NCBI RefSeq assembly: GCF_014655295.1
Contig: NZ_BNBI01000001.1
Location: 434,001-498,000 of the forward strand
Direction of reading: 5' to 3'
DNA length: 64,000 bases
Source of the DNA: Streptomyces fumanus
GTDB taxonomy: Bacteria; Actinomycetota; Actinomycetes; Streptomycetales; Streptomycetaceae
The position numbers were made by a program, and so were the translations under genes. The first letter of the stretch is position 1. Each line of letters opens with the position of its first letter. A model generated the notes under the pieces. The model did not search any database. It was not told the DNA's origin and saw only the letters and a list, made by a program, of their open reading frames with translations. Of the stretch, positions 1 through 9,171 are shown piece after piece.

Positions 1-3000
1 CACCGGCGCGGGCCCGCTTGCGGCGCTTGCTCCCGCCGTTCCCGGCGGCCGACGGCTGGTCGAGGTGGACGATGACACCCCGGCCGTTGCAGTGCACGCA
101 GGTCTCCGAGAACGACTCCAGCAGCCCCTGGCCGACCCGCTTGCGGGTCATCTGCACCAGGCCCAGCGAGGTCACCTCGGCGACCTGGTGCTTTGTACGG
201 TCCCGGCCCAGGCACTCCAGCAGGCGCCGCAGCACCAGGTCCCGGTTGGACTCCAGCACCATGTCGATGAAGTCGATGACGATGATGCCGCCGAGGTCGC
301 GCAGCCGGAGCTGGCGGACGATCTCCTCGGCCGCCTCCAGGTTGTTCCTGGTGACCGTCTCCTCCAGGTTGCCGCCCTGGCCGGTGAACTTGCCGGTGTT
401 GACGTCGATGACGACCATCGCCTCGGTCCGGTCGATCACCAGCGAACCGCCGCTGGGCAGCCAGACCTTGCGGTCCAGCGCCTTGGCGAGCTGCTCGTCG
501 ATCCGGTACGTGGCGAAGACGTCGACCTCGCTGGTCCACTTCTGCAGCCGGTCGGCCAGGTCGGGCGCGACGTGCGAGACGTACCCGTGGACGGTCCCCC
601 AGGCGTCCTCGCCGCTGACGATGACCTTGGAGAAGTCCTCGTTGAAGATGTCGCGGACCACCCGGACGGTCATGTCCGGCTCGCCGTACAGCAGCGTCGG
701 GGCGTTGCCGCTCTTGGCCTTCTTCTTGATGTCCTCCCACTGCTGCTGGAGGCGCTCGACGTCCCGGCGCAGCTCGTCCTCGCTGGCGCCCTCGGCGGCG
801 GTGCGCACGATGACGCCCGCGTCCTCGGGGACGATCTTCTTGAGGATGGTCTTCAGCCGGGCCCGCTCGGTGTCGGGCAGCTTGCGGCTGATGCCGGTCA
901 TCGAGCCCTCGGGCACGTACACCAGGTAGCGGCCCGGGAGGGAGACCTGGCTGGTCAGGCGGGCGCCCTTGTGGCCGATCGGGTCCTTGGTCACCTGGAC
1001 GAGGACCGACTGGCCGGACTTCAGGGCCGACTCGATGCGGCGCGGCCCGTTGGCCATGCCGAGCGCCTCGAAGTTGACCTCACCGGCGTAGAGCACGGCG
1101 TTGCGGCCCTTGCCGATGTCGATGAAGGCGGCCTCCATCGACGGCAGCACGTTCTGCACCTTGCCGAGGTAGACGTTGCCGACGTACGAGGTGGCCTGCT
1201 CCTTGTTGACGTAGTGCTCGACGAGCACCCCGTCCTCCAGGACGCCGATCTGGGTGCGCTCGCCGTGCTGGCGGACCACCATCACGCGCTCGACGGCCTC
1301 GCGGCGGGCCAGGAACTCGGCCTCGGTGATGATCGGCACCCGGCGGCGGCCCTGCTCGCGGCCCTCGCGGCGGCGCTGCTTCTTGGCCTCCAGACGGGTC
1401 GAGCCCTTGATGGACTGCACCTCGTCGGACGGCTCGGCGGCCTTGCGGGGCTCGCGGACCTTGACGACGGTCCGCTCGGGGTCGTCGGCGGACGCCTCGG
1501 CCTCACCGGAGGCGTCACCCGCGCGCCGGCGGCGGCGCCGGCGACGGCGGCTGCTGCTGGAGCCGCCCCCGTGGTCGGACTCCTCGGACGGCTCCTCGCC
1601 GTGCTCCTCGGTGTCCTCCTCGATCTGCTCGGCGGTGTCCTCGGCGTCCTGCGCGGCCTGCTCGGCCTCGATGTCGTCGCCGTCCGCGTCGCCCAGGTCG
1701 CCCCGGCGACGGCGCCGGCCGCCCCGGCGACGGCGGCGCCGCGAGCCGGTCTCCTCGGCGTCGGCGTCGGTGTCGTGGTCCTCGCCCGGCTCGTCCGCCT
1801 CGGCTTCCGCGTCGGCCTCGGGCTCGGGCTCGGGCTCCGGCTCCTCGGTGACGGGCTCGGCGGCCCGCTCCTCGCTCTCCTCACCGGCGCTCGCGCCCCG
1901 GCGGCGACGGCGGCGGCGCGAACCGGAGGGCTGCTCCTCGGGGGCCTGCTCGGCGGCCCGGGTCCGCTGCGAAACCGTCGGCTCCGCTTCCTCGGGCGCT
2001 TCCGGCTCGTCCACGCCGGCGGCGTGGGCGGCGGCCTCCGCGGCGGCCCGCTCGGGCGTCTGGAACTTGGGCTCGGCGAACACCGGCGGCTGGAACAGCG
2101 CCACGGCGGGCCGGGCCGGACGCGCGGGCGCCTCGGCCGCGCCGCCCTCGGCACCGGCCGCGGGCGCGGCGAACCCGCCGGCGGCCTTGCGGACGGTCCG
2201 CCGCCGCGCCCGCCGCGGAGCGGCCTCTTCGACGGCCTCGGTCTCGTCACCGGCGGCTTCCGCGGCGACCGCCTGCTCGGCGGCGGCCCCGCGCTTGCCG
2301 CGCCGGGTGCTCTTGGCGACGGCGGGAGCGGCCTGGGCCTCGGACGCGCCGGGGACCTCGGGGGCCTCAACGGCCTCAGCGGCCTCGGGGGTGCCTTCGG
2401 TCGCGGTCTCGGCGGTCACCTCGGCCTCGGCGGCCTCGGCGGCCTTGCGGGACCTGCTGCCCCGCGCGGACCTCGTACGGGTACGCGGAGCCTCCGCCTC
2501 GGCCTGCGGGGCGTCGGCGTCGCCCTGCGGGGCTTCCGCGGCGGCCGGCGCGGTCTCCCCCGCCTCGGCGGTCTCGGCGGTCTCGGCGGCCGGCGCGGTG
2601 ACCCGGCGGGTCGCCCGGCGGCGGGTGCGACGCGGGGCGGCGTCCTCGGTGGCGGCCGGTGCCGCAGGCGCCTCGGGCGTCTCGGGCGTCTCGGGAGCCT
2701 GCGGCTCCTCCGTCGGCTTCGGCTCGGTGACCGTCGTCTCCGCCACGGCGGCGTCCGACGGCGCGGAGACGCTGCGGGTGGCCCGGCGGCGGGTGCGCTT
2801 GGGGGCGGCACTCTCCTCGGCGGCGGGCGCGGGCGCCTCGGCGGGCGCCGGTGCGTCGGCGGCGGGCACCGCGGGGACGACGGTCTCGGCGGCCCCGGCG
2901 GCGGCCGGAGCCCCGGCGGGCGCGGAGGCGCGGCGCACGACGCGACGCCGGGAACGGGTCGCGGGCGCGGGCTCCGCCACGGCGGTGTCCTCGGTCTCGG

Positions 3001-3262
3001 CGGCCGGTACGGCCTCGGCGACCGCCAGTTCCTCGGCGGCCTCGGAGGTCTCCTCCGTCTCGTCCACGACCTCGGCGACGAGATCGGTGCCGGCGGCCGG
3101 AACGGCCGGCTCGACGGTCTCCGCCGGGGTGCCGGAGGAGGCGGCCGGCGGACCCGCCGGCCGGGACGCGGCCCTGCGCCGGCGGCGCGGCGGCAGGGTG
3201 TCGCTGGGGGTGTTCGCTTCGGAGCCCGGGGCGGACTCTGTGGATTCGGTCGGTTCGAGCAT
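1..3262 (-). CDS. rne: Ribonuclease E/G family endoribonuclease (3' end outside window)
   Basis: Single-strand-specific endoribonuclease for mRNA decay and rRNA/tRNA processing. The gene runs off the window at base 1, so the C-terminus is missing. Translation starts at the ATG at 3260-3262. Roughly the first 640 codons form an Arg/Pro/Ala/Glu-rich, probably disordered extension with low-complexity repeats, as expected for actinobacterial RNase E. The conserved part follows: an S1-like region around VGNVYLGKV, the metal-binding acidic residues in VVIDVNTGK and IVIDFIDM, and the zinc-link motif CVHCNGRG near bases 82-105. The DUF2344 gene lies upstream on the same strand. The 277-bp spacer 3263-3539 has no gene I recognise. 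Identification is firm; the exact limits of the disordered segment are estimates. Confidence 0.95.
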   Translation of the reverse strand, partial: MLEPTESTESAPGSEANTPSDTLPPRRRRRAASRPAGPPAASSGTPAETVEPAVPAAGTDLVAEVVDETEETSEAAEELAVAEAVPAAETEDTAVAEPAPATRSRRRVVRRASAPAGAPAAAGAAETVVPAVPAADAPAPAEAPAPAAEESAAPKRTRRRATRSVSAPSDAAVAETTVTEPKPTEEPQAPETPETPEAPAAPAATEDAAPRRTRRRATRRVTAPAAETAETAEAGETAPAAAEAPQGDADAPQAEAEAPRTRTRSARGSRSRKAAEAAEAEVTAETATEGTPEAAEAVEAPEVPGASEAQAAPAVAKSTRRGKRGAAAEQAVAAEAAGDETEAVEEAAPRRARRRTVRKAAGGFAAPAAGAEGGAAEAPARPARPAVALFQPPVFAEPKFQTPERAAAEAAAHAAGVDEPEAPEEAEPTVSQRTRAAEQAPEEQPSGSRRRRRRRGASAGEESEERAAEPVTEEPEPEPEPEADAEAEADEPGEDHDTDADAEETGSRRRRRRGGRRRRRGDLGDADGDDIEAEQAAQDAEDTAEQIEEDTEEHGEEPSEESDHGGGSSSSRRRRRRRRRAGDASGEAEASADDPERTVVKVREPRKAAEPSDEVQSIKGSTRLEAKKQRRREGREQGRRRVPIITEAEFLARREAVERVMVVRQHGERTQIGVLEDGVLVEHYVNKEQATSYVGNVYLGKVQNVLPSMEAAFIDIGKGRNAVLYAGEVNFEALGMANGPRRIESALKSGQSVLVQVTKDPIGHKGARLTSQVSLPGRYLVYVPEGSMTGISRKLPDTERARLKTILKKIVPEDAGVIVRTAAEGASEDELRRDVERLQQQWEDIKKKAKSGNAPTLLYGEPDMTVRVVRDIFNEDFSKVIVSGEDAWGTVHGYVSHVAPDLADRLQKWTSEVDVFATYRIDEQLAKALDRKVWLPSGGSLVIDRTEAMVVIDVNTGKFTGQGGNLEETVTRNNLEAAEEIVRQLRLRDLGGIIVIDFIDMVLESNRDLVLRRLLECLGRDRTKHQVAEVTSLGLVQMTRKRVGQGLLESFSETCVHCNGRGVIVHLDQPSAAGNGGSKRRKRARAG

Positions 3263-3539
3263 GCGGGCGTTTCTCCCGTCAGGCTCCCGGGCGCCGCGCC
3301 TGGGTCCGGGATCGACCATGTCGACCGCCGGTGACGTCCACGGCTCGCGCACTGCGCGGATGCCGCCGTCCGGGGCGCGGGCGCCGCTCGGAAGCTCTCT
3401 GTGTCCTGTCTCGCCGGTTCCGTACAACCTTGTCGCGTACGGCCTGGCGAAAGTCTTCTGGTCGGTGCGCTGCCCGACCCAGGTGGCTCCCGAGTTCGAG
3501 GGCGGCGCTTACGACGTCCGTCCCTTCGCGGGACCTTCC

Positions 3540-4313
3540 TTACACCGGCGCCGTCGCGGCGGCAGTCGCATCGGCCGTTGACAGGGCCTGCGCTGCCTCG
3601 CGGTCGGGCGCGAGCGGGTCGGTCACCGTGCCGGTCTCTTCATCGAACAGCCCCTGCGCCAGCCTGGTCACCGCTGCGGGGACCGGCGGCGCCAGGTCGG
3701 CCACGGCGCGGAGACCGGACAGGACGTCGTCGGGTCGTACGGCAGGCGTCACGTGCCGAACAACCAGCCGCAGTATCGCACAGGGCTGGTCGCTCGGCCT
3801 ATCGGCCGCCGCACTCGGCGGGGTCACGCTCTCCAGGTGAGCGACGGCGGGGCGGGCGTCGAAGGTGCGGACGCCGTTCTTCGCGCGGCGCTGGACCTCG
3901 ACGCTCCCGGCCGCGTTGAAGGCCGCCACGGCCCGCTCGGCGTCCGCCGGGTCGACGCCCGCCAGCTTCAGCTCCCATACGGAGGCCGTCAGCCGGTCGG
4001 CGAGCCCTGGGGTCCGGGCCTCGACCGCGTCGACGATGTCGAGGCCCGCGGGCATCGACTCGTCGAGCAGGACTCTGAGCCGGTCCGGGTCGCGCGGCTC
4101 GGTGAGCGCGATCTCCAGGTACTCCGCCTCACTGCCCGTGCCGGTGGGTGCGGCATTGGCGTACGACACCTTCGGGTGCGGGGTGAACCCCGCCGAGTAC
4201 GCCATGGGCACCTCGGCGCGGCGCAGCGCCCGCTCGAAGGCGCGCTGGAAGTCGCGGTGGCTGGTGAACCGGAGGCGGCCGCGTTTGGTGTAGCGCAGTC
4301 GGATGCGCTGCAC
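3540..4313 (-). CDS. TIGR03936 family radical-SAM-associated protein (DUF2344)
   Basis: 257-residue protein starting VQRIRLRYTKRGRLRFTSHR with a GTG start at 4313; the RLRFTSHRDFQRAFERAL segment and FTPHPKVSYANA are typical of the DUF2344 family. Its biochemical role is not established. In actinobacteria it normally sits directly beside, or is fused to, a B12-binding-type radical SAM protein and precedes rne. Here that partner is at 16026-17999, about 11.7 kb away, because an accessory cluster lies between them. The reading frame looks intact and normal in length. No good ribosome-binding site precedes the GTG, so the start rests on family similarity. Confidence 0.88.
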   Translation of the reverse strand: MQRIRLRYTKRGRLRFTSHRDFQRAFERALRRAEVPMAYSAGFTPHPKVSYANAAPTGTGSEAEYLEIALTEPRDPDRLRVLLDESMPAGLDIVDAVEARTPGLADRLTASVWELKLAGVDPADAERAVAAFNAAGSVEVQRRAKNGVRTFDARPAVAHLESVTPPSAAADRPSDQPCAILRLVVRHVTPAVRPDDVLSGLRAVADLAPPVPAAVTRLAQGLFDEETGTVTDPLAPDREAAQALSTADATAAATAPV

Positions 4314-4723
4314 CGCGGGAACCGGCGGCGGGCCTTCGGGCTGTCGCTTGCCCAGTGTCGTTCAGTCCTTCGTGAGAACGGTCATACTCCTCTCAAGAGT
4401 ACGTGCCCCGTTTCCGGAAGGTTCCCACCGGTCCGCCACCGGTCCGTTCCGGACCCCGTCGCGGCACCCCCGGGCGGCGTCCGCCGCGCGTCGGCCCGTA
4501 CCGCCCTTTTCATGGTCTCAGGACGCATTTCATACCGTGCGTTCATGCGTTTGTGAGATTTTCGGAACAAGAGTGTGCGGTGCGCCGTGTGCGCCGTGTT
4601 CTCTGCAGCGCGAATGCGACCCCCCGCACCCACTGGTGGACACTGTCCCCCTTAAACCTCGTGAGGTGCGGGGAGTATTTGAAGCAGAACCTAATATCGC
4701 CTGCGCTGAAATGCGGTGTTGGA
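4314..4723. other. 410-bp divergent intergenic region at the island's left edge
   Basis: No convincing gene. It separates the minus-strand DUF2344/rne unit from the plus-strand acyl cluster and must hold promoters for both. The stretch 4520-4720 is less GC-rich than its surroundings. Visible items are a TACTC/GAGTA inverted repeat (4385-4401), an imperfect ACCTC/GAGGT inverted repeat near 4656-4667 and a TAATAT hexamer at 4692-4697 that could be a -10 box for the reductase gene, although no matching -35 is evident. No tRNA, integrase or obvious direct repeat marks an insertion site. Confidence 0.5.
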
Positions 4724-5842
4724 ATGACCAGTTCCCCGATCACCGACGATCTGCGACTGCCGGCGGAGATCGACGCGTCGGCCCTGCCGGATGTTCCCCA
4801 GCGACCGCCCGAGAGCATTCTGCTGACCGGTGCCACCGGATTCCTCGGCGGTTTCCTGCTCGCCGACCTGCTGGACGCCACCCGTGCCCGGATCCGCTGC
4901 CTGGTCCGGGGCGAGTCGGTGGCGCAGGCCCGGGAGCGGCTCGCCGACCAGTTACGCGACCGGGAGCTGCCGGTGCGCCTCATGTCCCGGGTCGACATCG
5001 TGCTCGGCAGCCTGGCGAAGCCGAGATTCGGGCTGACCGACGAGGAATTCACCGATCTCTCACGTGACATCGATGCCATTTACCACTGCGGTGCCTGGGT
5101 CAATCTTCTGGCGAGTTATCCGATCCTGCGCGGCTGCAATGTGTCGGGCACCCGGGAAATCCTGCGACTGGCGACCCGGACCCGGCGCATTCCCGTGCAT
5201 CACGTCTCCACGATGGGGGTGATCGGAGCGGACCCGGTCGCCGGGACCGGTGTCTCCGGGTACTGCGCCACCAAGTGGGTCGCCGAGCGGTTGGTCGCCG
5301 GGGCCGGGGACCGCGGCACGCCCACGACGGTGTACCGGCCCGGGGTGATCCTGGCGGACTCGCGCACCGGCCTGGTGGGGCGGTCGGACTGGTTCGTCCA
5401 CCTGACCATGGCGAGCATCCGGGCCGGCTGCGCCCCCGACCACCCGGGTCTGCTGCCGGTCGGCACGGTCGACTTCACCAGCCGGGCCATCGTCGACCTG
5501 TCCCTGAGCCGGAGTGCGCGCGGACAGGTGTTCCATGTGATCGACCCCGAGCCGCTGCCCTTCCGCTCGTACTTCCAGGGCTTCGCGGACGCGGGCGCCG
5601 ACCTCCCCCTCGTCCCGTTCGACACCTGGCTGGAGCGGCTCCGCGACGCGGGCGACGCGGTTCCGCGCAGCACCCTGCGGCTGGCCGGCGAGACCCTCCG
5701 GCAGATGATGCCGGCCCCGGGGCGGGACACCGCCGGCCCCACCGCGGCGGCCACGCACCGCGCCCCGCCCGCGCTCGACACCGCCTACTTCCGGCGGATG
5801 CTCACCTTCCTGGACCGCGAGGTCATGCTGCCCGCCCGGTGA
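4724..5842 (+). CDS. Stand-alone thioester reductase (extended SDR)
   Basis: NAD(P)H-dependent reductase of the class that releases a carrier-protein-bound acyl chain as an aldehyde or alcohol. The 372-residue protein shows the Rossmann motif TGATGFLG (residues 35-42) and the Tyr-Lys pair in GYCATKW (Y180, K184). It is usually a terminal domain of a peptide or polyketide synthetase but is a separate protein here. The ATG at 4724 was chosen because upstream in-frame sequence lacks family character; its ribosome-binding site is weak. Leu77 is encoded by TTA (4952-4954), a codon very rare in Streptomyces and read by the bldA tRNA, so translation may be developmentally controlled. It is the first gene of the cluster and probably acts on ACP-bound product of the following genes. 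Confidence 0.85.
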   Translation: MTSSPITDDLRLPAEIDASALPDVPQRPPESILLTGATGFLGGFLLADLLDATRARIRCLVRGESVAQARERLADQLRDRELPVRLMSRVDIVLGSLAKPRFGLTDEEFTDLSRDIDAIYHCGAWVNLLASYPILRGCNVSGTREILRLATRTRRIPVHHVSTMGVIGADPVAGTGVSGYCATKWVAERLVAGAGDRGTPTTVYRPGVILADSRTGLVGRSDWFVHLTMASIRAGCAPDHPGLLPVGTVDFTSRAIVDLSLSRSARGQVFHVIDPEPLPFRSYFQGFADAGADLPLVPFDTWLERLRDAGDAVPRSTLRLAGETLRQMMPAPGRDTAGPTAAATHRAPPALDTAYFRRMLTFLDREVMLPAR

Positions 5843-5920
5843 CCCGCAGGCAGCACTCCGGTCCTGTCACCCGTCCCACCCGTGTCCCCTCCCCCACCTC
5901 TGCTCAGCATGGAGTTCCGC

Positions 5921-6193
5921 ATGTCTCCTTTCACCCTGGAAGACCTGACGGCGATGGTGGCCGAGATCGCCGGCGCCGAAGCGGCCCGGGCGCTCTCCCG
6001 GCATCCGGCCGACGCGCCCTTCACCTCGCTGGGGTTCGACTCGATGACCGTCATCGAACTGGCCGAACGGATTCAGGAGCGCTACGGCGTCCCCATCCCG
6101 GACGAGGCGGTGCACGACCTGCGCACCGTCCGGCGCACCCTCGACTACGTGAACGACCGGGCAGCCGTCGCCGCGGCGGACGGAGCCCGCTGA
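5921..6193 (+). CDS. Acyl carrier protein 1
   Basis: 90-residue acyl carrier protein. The phosphopantetheine attachment serine is Ser41 in LGFDSMTVIEL, followed by the usual helix III region ending LDYVNDR. The ATG at 5921 follows a GGAG at 5911-5914 with six bases spacing, which decides it over the in-frame GTG at 5882 and ATG at 5909. The stop codon overlaps the start of the KAS III gene by one base (TGATG), so the two are likely co-translated and the ACP is the probable partner of that ketosynthase. No phosphopantetheinyl transferase is encoded nearby; a housekeeping one would be needed. Confidence 0.9.
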   Translation: MSPFTLEDLTAMVAEIAGAEAARALSRHPADAPFTSLGFDSMTVIELAERIQERYGVPIPDEAVHDLRTVRRTLDYVNDRAAVAAADGAR

Positions 6194-7155
6194 TGGCCCC
6201 GGGCGCGGGGCGGCTGACCGGCATCGGCGCCTACCGCCCCGGCGGACTGCTCACCAGCGCCGAACTCGACACCCGGTTCGGCCACGAGAGCGGCTACATC
6301 GAGCAGATCACCGGCATCCGGACCCGGCTGAAGGCCGACCCCGACGACACCTTCGTGGAGATGGCCGCGCAGGCGGCGGACAAGGCCCTGGCCCACGCGG
6401 GCCTGCTCGCCGGCGACCTGGACTGCGTGGTGTTCTCCTCCGCCAGCAGCGTCGGCCGGGCGTCCTGCCGGGCCCCCGTCCTCGCCCACCGCATCGGCGC
6501 CGACCGGGCCGGCGGTTTCGACGTCAACGGCGGCTGCGCCGGGTTCAGTTACGGGCTCACCCTGGCCTGCGGACTCATCACGGCACAGCAGGCCCGGCAG
6601 GTCCTGGTCGTCGCCGCCGAGCGGCTGAGCGACATCGTCGACCCCGACGACTGCGGCACCCTCATGGTCTTCGGCGACGCCGCCGGGGCCGCGGTGGTCA
6701 GCGCCGCCGAGCACGGCGGGATCACACCGGCGGTGTGGGGGACCCACGGCCCCGGGGAGCCCTGGATGACCAGCGCCCCGCCCAAACCCGGGGCCAACCG
6801 CCCGTACATGCACATGGACGGCACCCGGGTGGTCCGCTGGTTCGGTTCGCACATGCCGCAAGTGGCCCGGGACGCGCTGGATGCGGCCGGGCTCACCTGG
6901 GACGACATCAGTGCCTTCGTGCCGCACCAGTGCAACGGGCGGCTGATCGACGCGATCGTGCGCAGACTGCGTCCGCCCGCGCACGTGGCGGTCGCCCGCA
7001 GCATCGTCACCGACGGCAACACCAGTTCGGCGTCCATCCCGCTGGCCCTGGAGTCGCTGCTCGCCTCGGCCGCCGTACGGCCCGGCGACAAGGCGCTGCT
7101 GCTGGGCTTCGGCGCCGGGCTGACCTGGTGCGCCCAGGTGGTCGAACTCCCGTAA
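6193..7155 (+). CDS. 3-oxoacyl-ACP synthase III family ketosynthase (FabH-like)
   Basis: 320-residue condensing enzyme of the KAS III type. The complete Cys-His-Asn triad is visible: Cys115 in NGGCAGFSYG, His245 in VPHQCNGR and Asn276 in DGNTSSASIP, at nearly the positions known for E. coli FabH. Such enzymes normally start chains by condensing an acyl-CoA with malonyl-ACP, though specialised members transfer or condense other acyl groups. It overlaps the ACP 1 stop by one base. The next gene starts 10 bases after its stop, with an AAGGAG site overlapping the end of this gene. Housekeeping fabH is expected elsewhere with fabD-acpP-fabF, so this is a pathway-specific copy. Confidence 0.92.
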   Translation: MAPGAGRLTGIGAYRPGGLLTSAELDTRFGHESGYIEQITGIRTRLKADPDDTFVEMAAQAADKALAHAGLLAGDLDCVVFSSASSVGRASCRAPVLAHRIGADRAGGFDVNGGCAGFSYGLTLACGLITAQQARQVLVVAAERLSDIVDPDDCGTLMVFGDAAGAAVVSAAEHGGITPAVWGTHGPGEPWMTSAPPKPGANRPYMHMDGTRVVRWFGSHMPQVARDALDAAGLTWDDISAFVPHQCNGRLIDAIVRRLRPPAHVAVARSIVTDGNTSSASIPLALESLLASAAVRPGDKALLLGFGAGLTWCAQVVELP

Positions 7156-7165
7156 GGAGCAACTC

Positions 7166-8161
7166 ATGAACGTCACGTCCGCGTCCCCCGCGGTCGGTCC
7201 CAGGCCCGCCACCGGACCCGAGTACGCACCCGAACGCGATCCCGGAGGCGGTGCCGCGGGCCCTCCCCTGTCCCGGCTGTCCGATGCCGACCTCGATACC
7301 CTGCTGATGATCCGCCATTTCGAACTGGCCGTCCTGGAGCTGTTCTCCCAGGGCAAGCTGCACGGCACCACGCACACCTGCCTGGGCCAGGAGTACATCC
7401 CCGTCGCGCTCTACCCGCTGCTGGGCGACGGCGACTACGTCTTCAGCAACCACCGCGGACACGGCCACTACCTGGCCCGCTTCCAGGACCCGCACGGCCT
7501 GCTCGCGGAGATCATGGGGCGCGACGGGGCCGTCTGCCACGGCGTCGGCGGCAGCCAGCACATCTACCGCGACCGCTATCTGTCGACCGGTGTGCAGGGC
7601 CAGAGCCTGCCCGTCGCCGTGGGAGTCGGCCTGCACCTTAAGCGGGCCGAGCCGGGCCGGATCGCGGTGGTCCACATCGGCGACGGCACCTGGGGCGAGG
7701 GCGCCGTGTACGAGGCGCTCAACATGGCGGGGCTGTGGCAGGTCCCGGTGCTCGTCGTGGTGGAGCACAACGGCATCGCCCAGTCGACGCCGACCGAGCG
7801 GCAGATGGCCGGCACCGTCGCGGCCCGCGCGGCGGCCTTCGGCGTCGGCCACCTGCGGATCGACTCCGTGGACGTCACCGACGTACGCGCCGCCCTCACC
7901 CCCGTGGTCGGGCAGGTCCGCGACCGGCACCAGCCGTACGTGGTCGAGTGCGTCACCCACCGGGTCGGCCCGCACAGCAAGGGCGACGACACCCGGCCGC
8001 CCGAGGTCCGGGAGCGGGCTGCCCGGCACGACTGGTACCGCCGCTACCGGCACCACCACCCCGGGCAGTTCGCCGCCGCCGACCGCGCGCAGGCCGAGGC
8101 CGTCGCCGCCGTGGTACGGGAGGTCGGCGCGCGTCCGGCGTCCCGCTGGGAGGCCCGATGA
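7166..8161 (+). CDS. TPP-dependent 2-oxoacid dehydrogenase-like E1 alpha subunit
   Basis: 331-residue thiamine-pyrophosphate-binding alpha subunit of a pyruvate/branched-chain/acetoin-dehydrogenase-like E1. It carries GTTHTCLGQE, the NHRGHGHY segment and the TPP/Mg signature beginning GDGTWGEG and ending VVEHN. The AAGGAG site at 7154-7159 supports the ATG at 7166. Its last four bases (ATGA) overlap the beta subunit start. The substrate cannot be read from sequence: a 2-oxoacid is the default, but related E1/E2 pairs in quinocarcin- and naphthyridinomycin-type pathways take a two-carbon unit from a sugar ketose and load it on an ACP. An ACP gene does follow the E2 gene here. Confidence 0.9.
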   Translation: MNVTSASPAVGPRPATGPEYAPERDPGGGAAGPPLSRLSDADLDTLLMIRHFELAVLELFSQGKLHGTTHTCLGQEYIPVALYPLLGDGDYVFSNHRGHGHYLARFQDPHGLLAEIMGRDGAVCHGVGGSQHIYRDRYLSTGVQGQSLPVAVGVGLHLKRAEPGRIAVVHIGDGTWGEGAVYEALNMAGLWQVPVLVVVEHNGIAQSTPTERQMAGTVAARAAAFGVGHLRIDSVDVTDVRAALTPVVGQVRDRHQPYVVECVTHRVGPHSKGDDTRPPEVRERAARHDWYRRYRHHHPGQFAAADRAQAEAVAAVVREVGARPASRWEAR

Positions 8162-9171
8162 GCAGGCGGCAGCGCGTGGCCGAGAACCTCAACGACGCAC
8201 TGCACCACCTCCTCGCCGCCCACCCCGGCACCTATGTGATCGGCGAGGACCTCGCCGACCCCTACGGCGGGGCGTTCAAGGTCACCCGGGGGCTCTCCGA
8301 CCGCTTCCCCGACCAGGTGCTCTCCTCACCGCTGAGCGAGGGCGGCATCGCCGGGGTGGGCGCGGGCCTGGCGCTGGCCGGCAACCGGTCGGTGGTCGAG
8401 GTGATGTTCTCGGACTTCGCCGCGCTGGCCTTCGACCCGCTGCTGAACTTCGCCGCCAAGTCGGTGTCCATGTACGGCCGCAGGGTCCCGATGAGCATGG
8501 TCGTGCGCTGCCCCACCGGCGGCAACCGGGGGTACGGCCCGACGCACAGCCAGAGCCTGCAGAAGCACTTCCTCGGCATCCCCTCGCTGCACCTGCGGGA
8601 AGTCACCCCGTTCCACGACAACCGGCGGGTGCTGACCGCGATGCTCGACCGCGAGGAGCCCGGAGTGCTCTTCGAGGACAAGGTGCTCTACACCCGCGCC
8701 ATGTACCGGGACGGGGTGGTGGACGACCTCTTCCGCTACGAGGTGCTGACCGACCCCGCCGAGACCGCACGGGTGTTCGCGCCGGACTGCGGGCCCCCCG
8801 ACTGGATCGTGCTGGCCCCGGGCGGGCTCACCGAGCGGGCCGTCGCCGCGCTGCGCTCCCTGCTGCTCGAGGAGGAGATCACCTGCGAGCTGCTGGTGCC
8901 CTCCCAGCTCTACCCCTTCGACACCGAGGCGCTGCTCCCGGTGCTGTCCCGGGCCGGCCGGGTCTGTGTCGTGGAGGACTCGACGGCCGACGGCACCTGG
9001 GGCGAGCTGCTCGCGCAGCGACTGCACGAGCGGTTGTGGCGCCGGCTGGCCCGCCCGGTGCTGGCGCTGAGCGCCGGGCCGAGCATCGTGCCGACCGCGG
9101 CCCACCTGGAGCACGAGGTGCTGCCCCAGTCGTCCACCATCCACCGCGCGATCGTGGAGGCGACGAAGTGA
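8158..9171 (+). CDS. TPP-dependent 2-oxoacid dehydrogenase-like E1 beta subunit
   Basis: 337-residue beta subunit, transketolase pyrimidine-binding plus C-terminal domain. Family features include VIGEDLADPYGG near the N-terminus, SPLSEGGIAGVGAGLA, VEVMFSDF and the C-terminal VVEDSTADGTWG. It should form an alpha2-beta2 E1 with the preceding product and decarboxylate or cleave the donor, then reductively acylate the lipoyl group of the E2 protein. The ATG overlaps the alpha stop by four bases (8158-8161), and its own TGA overlaps the E2 GTG (9168-9171), so the three subunits are translationally coupled. No E3 (dihydrolipoamide dehydrogenase) gene is present in the cluster; the housekeeping enzyme would have to reoxidise the lipoyl group. 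Confidence 0.9.
   Translation: MSRRQRVAENLNDALHHLLAAHPGTYVIGEDLADPYGGAFKVTRGLSDRFPDQVLSSPLSEGGIAGVGAGLALAGNRSVVEVMFSDFAALAFDPLLNFAAKSVSMYGRRVPMSMVVRCPTGGNRGYGPTHSQSLQKHFLGIPSLHLREVTPFHDNRRVLTAMLDREEPGVLFEDKVLYTRAMYRDGVVDDLFRYEVLTDPAETARVFAPDCGPPDWIVLAPGGLTERAVAALRSLLLEEEITCELLVPSQLYPFDTEALLPVLSRAGRVCVVEDSTADGTWGELLAQRLHERLWRRLARPVLALSAGPSIVPTAAHLEHEVLPQSSTIHRAIVEATK

Noticed and set aside
65..3334. Plus-strand open frame of over 1000 codons across rne
   Set aside because: It is an antisense shadow created by extreme third-position GC; the minus strand carries the conserved RNase E motifs.
4403..4723. In-frame upstream extension of the thioester reductase by 107 codons
   Set aside because: The sequence has no family character and covers the expected promoter region; the ATG at 4724 gives a normal N-terminus.
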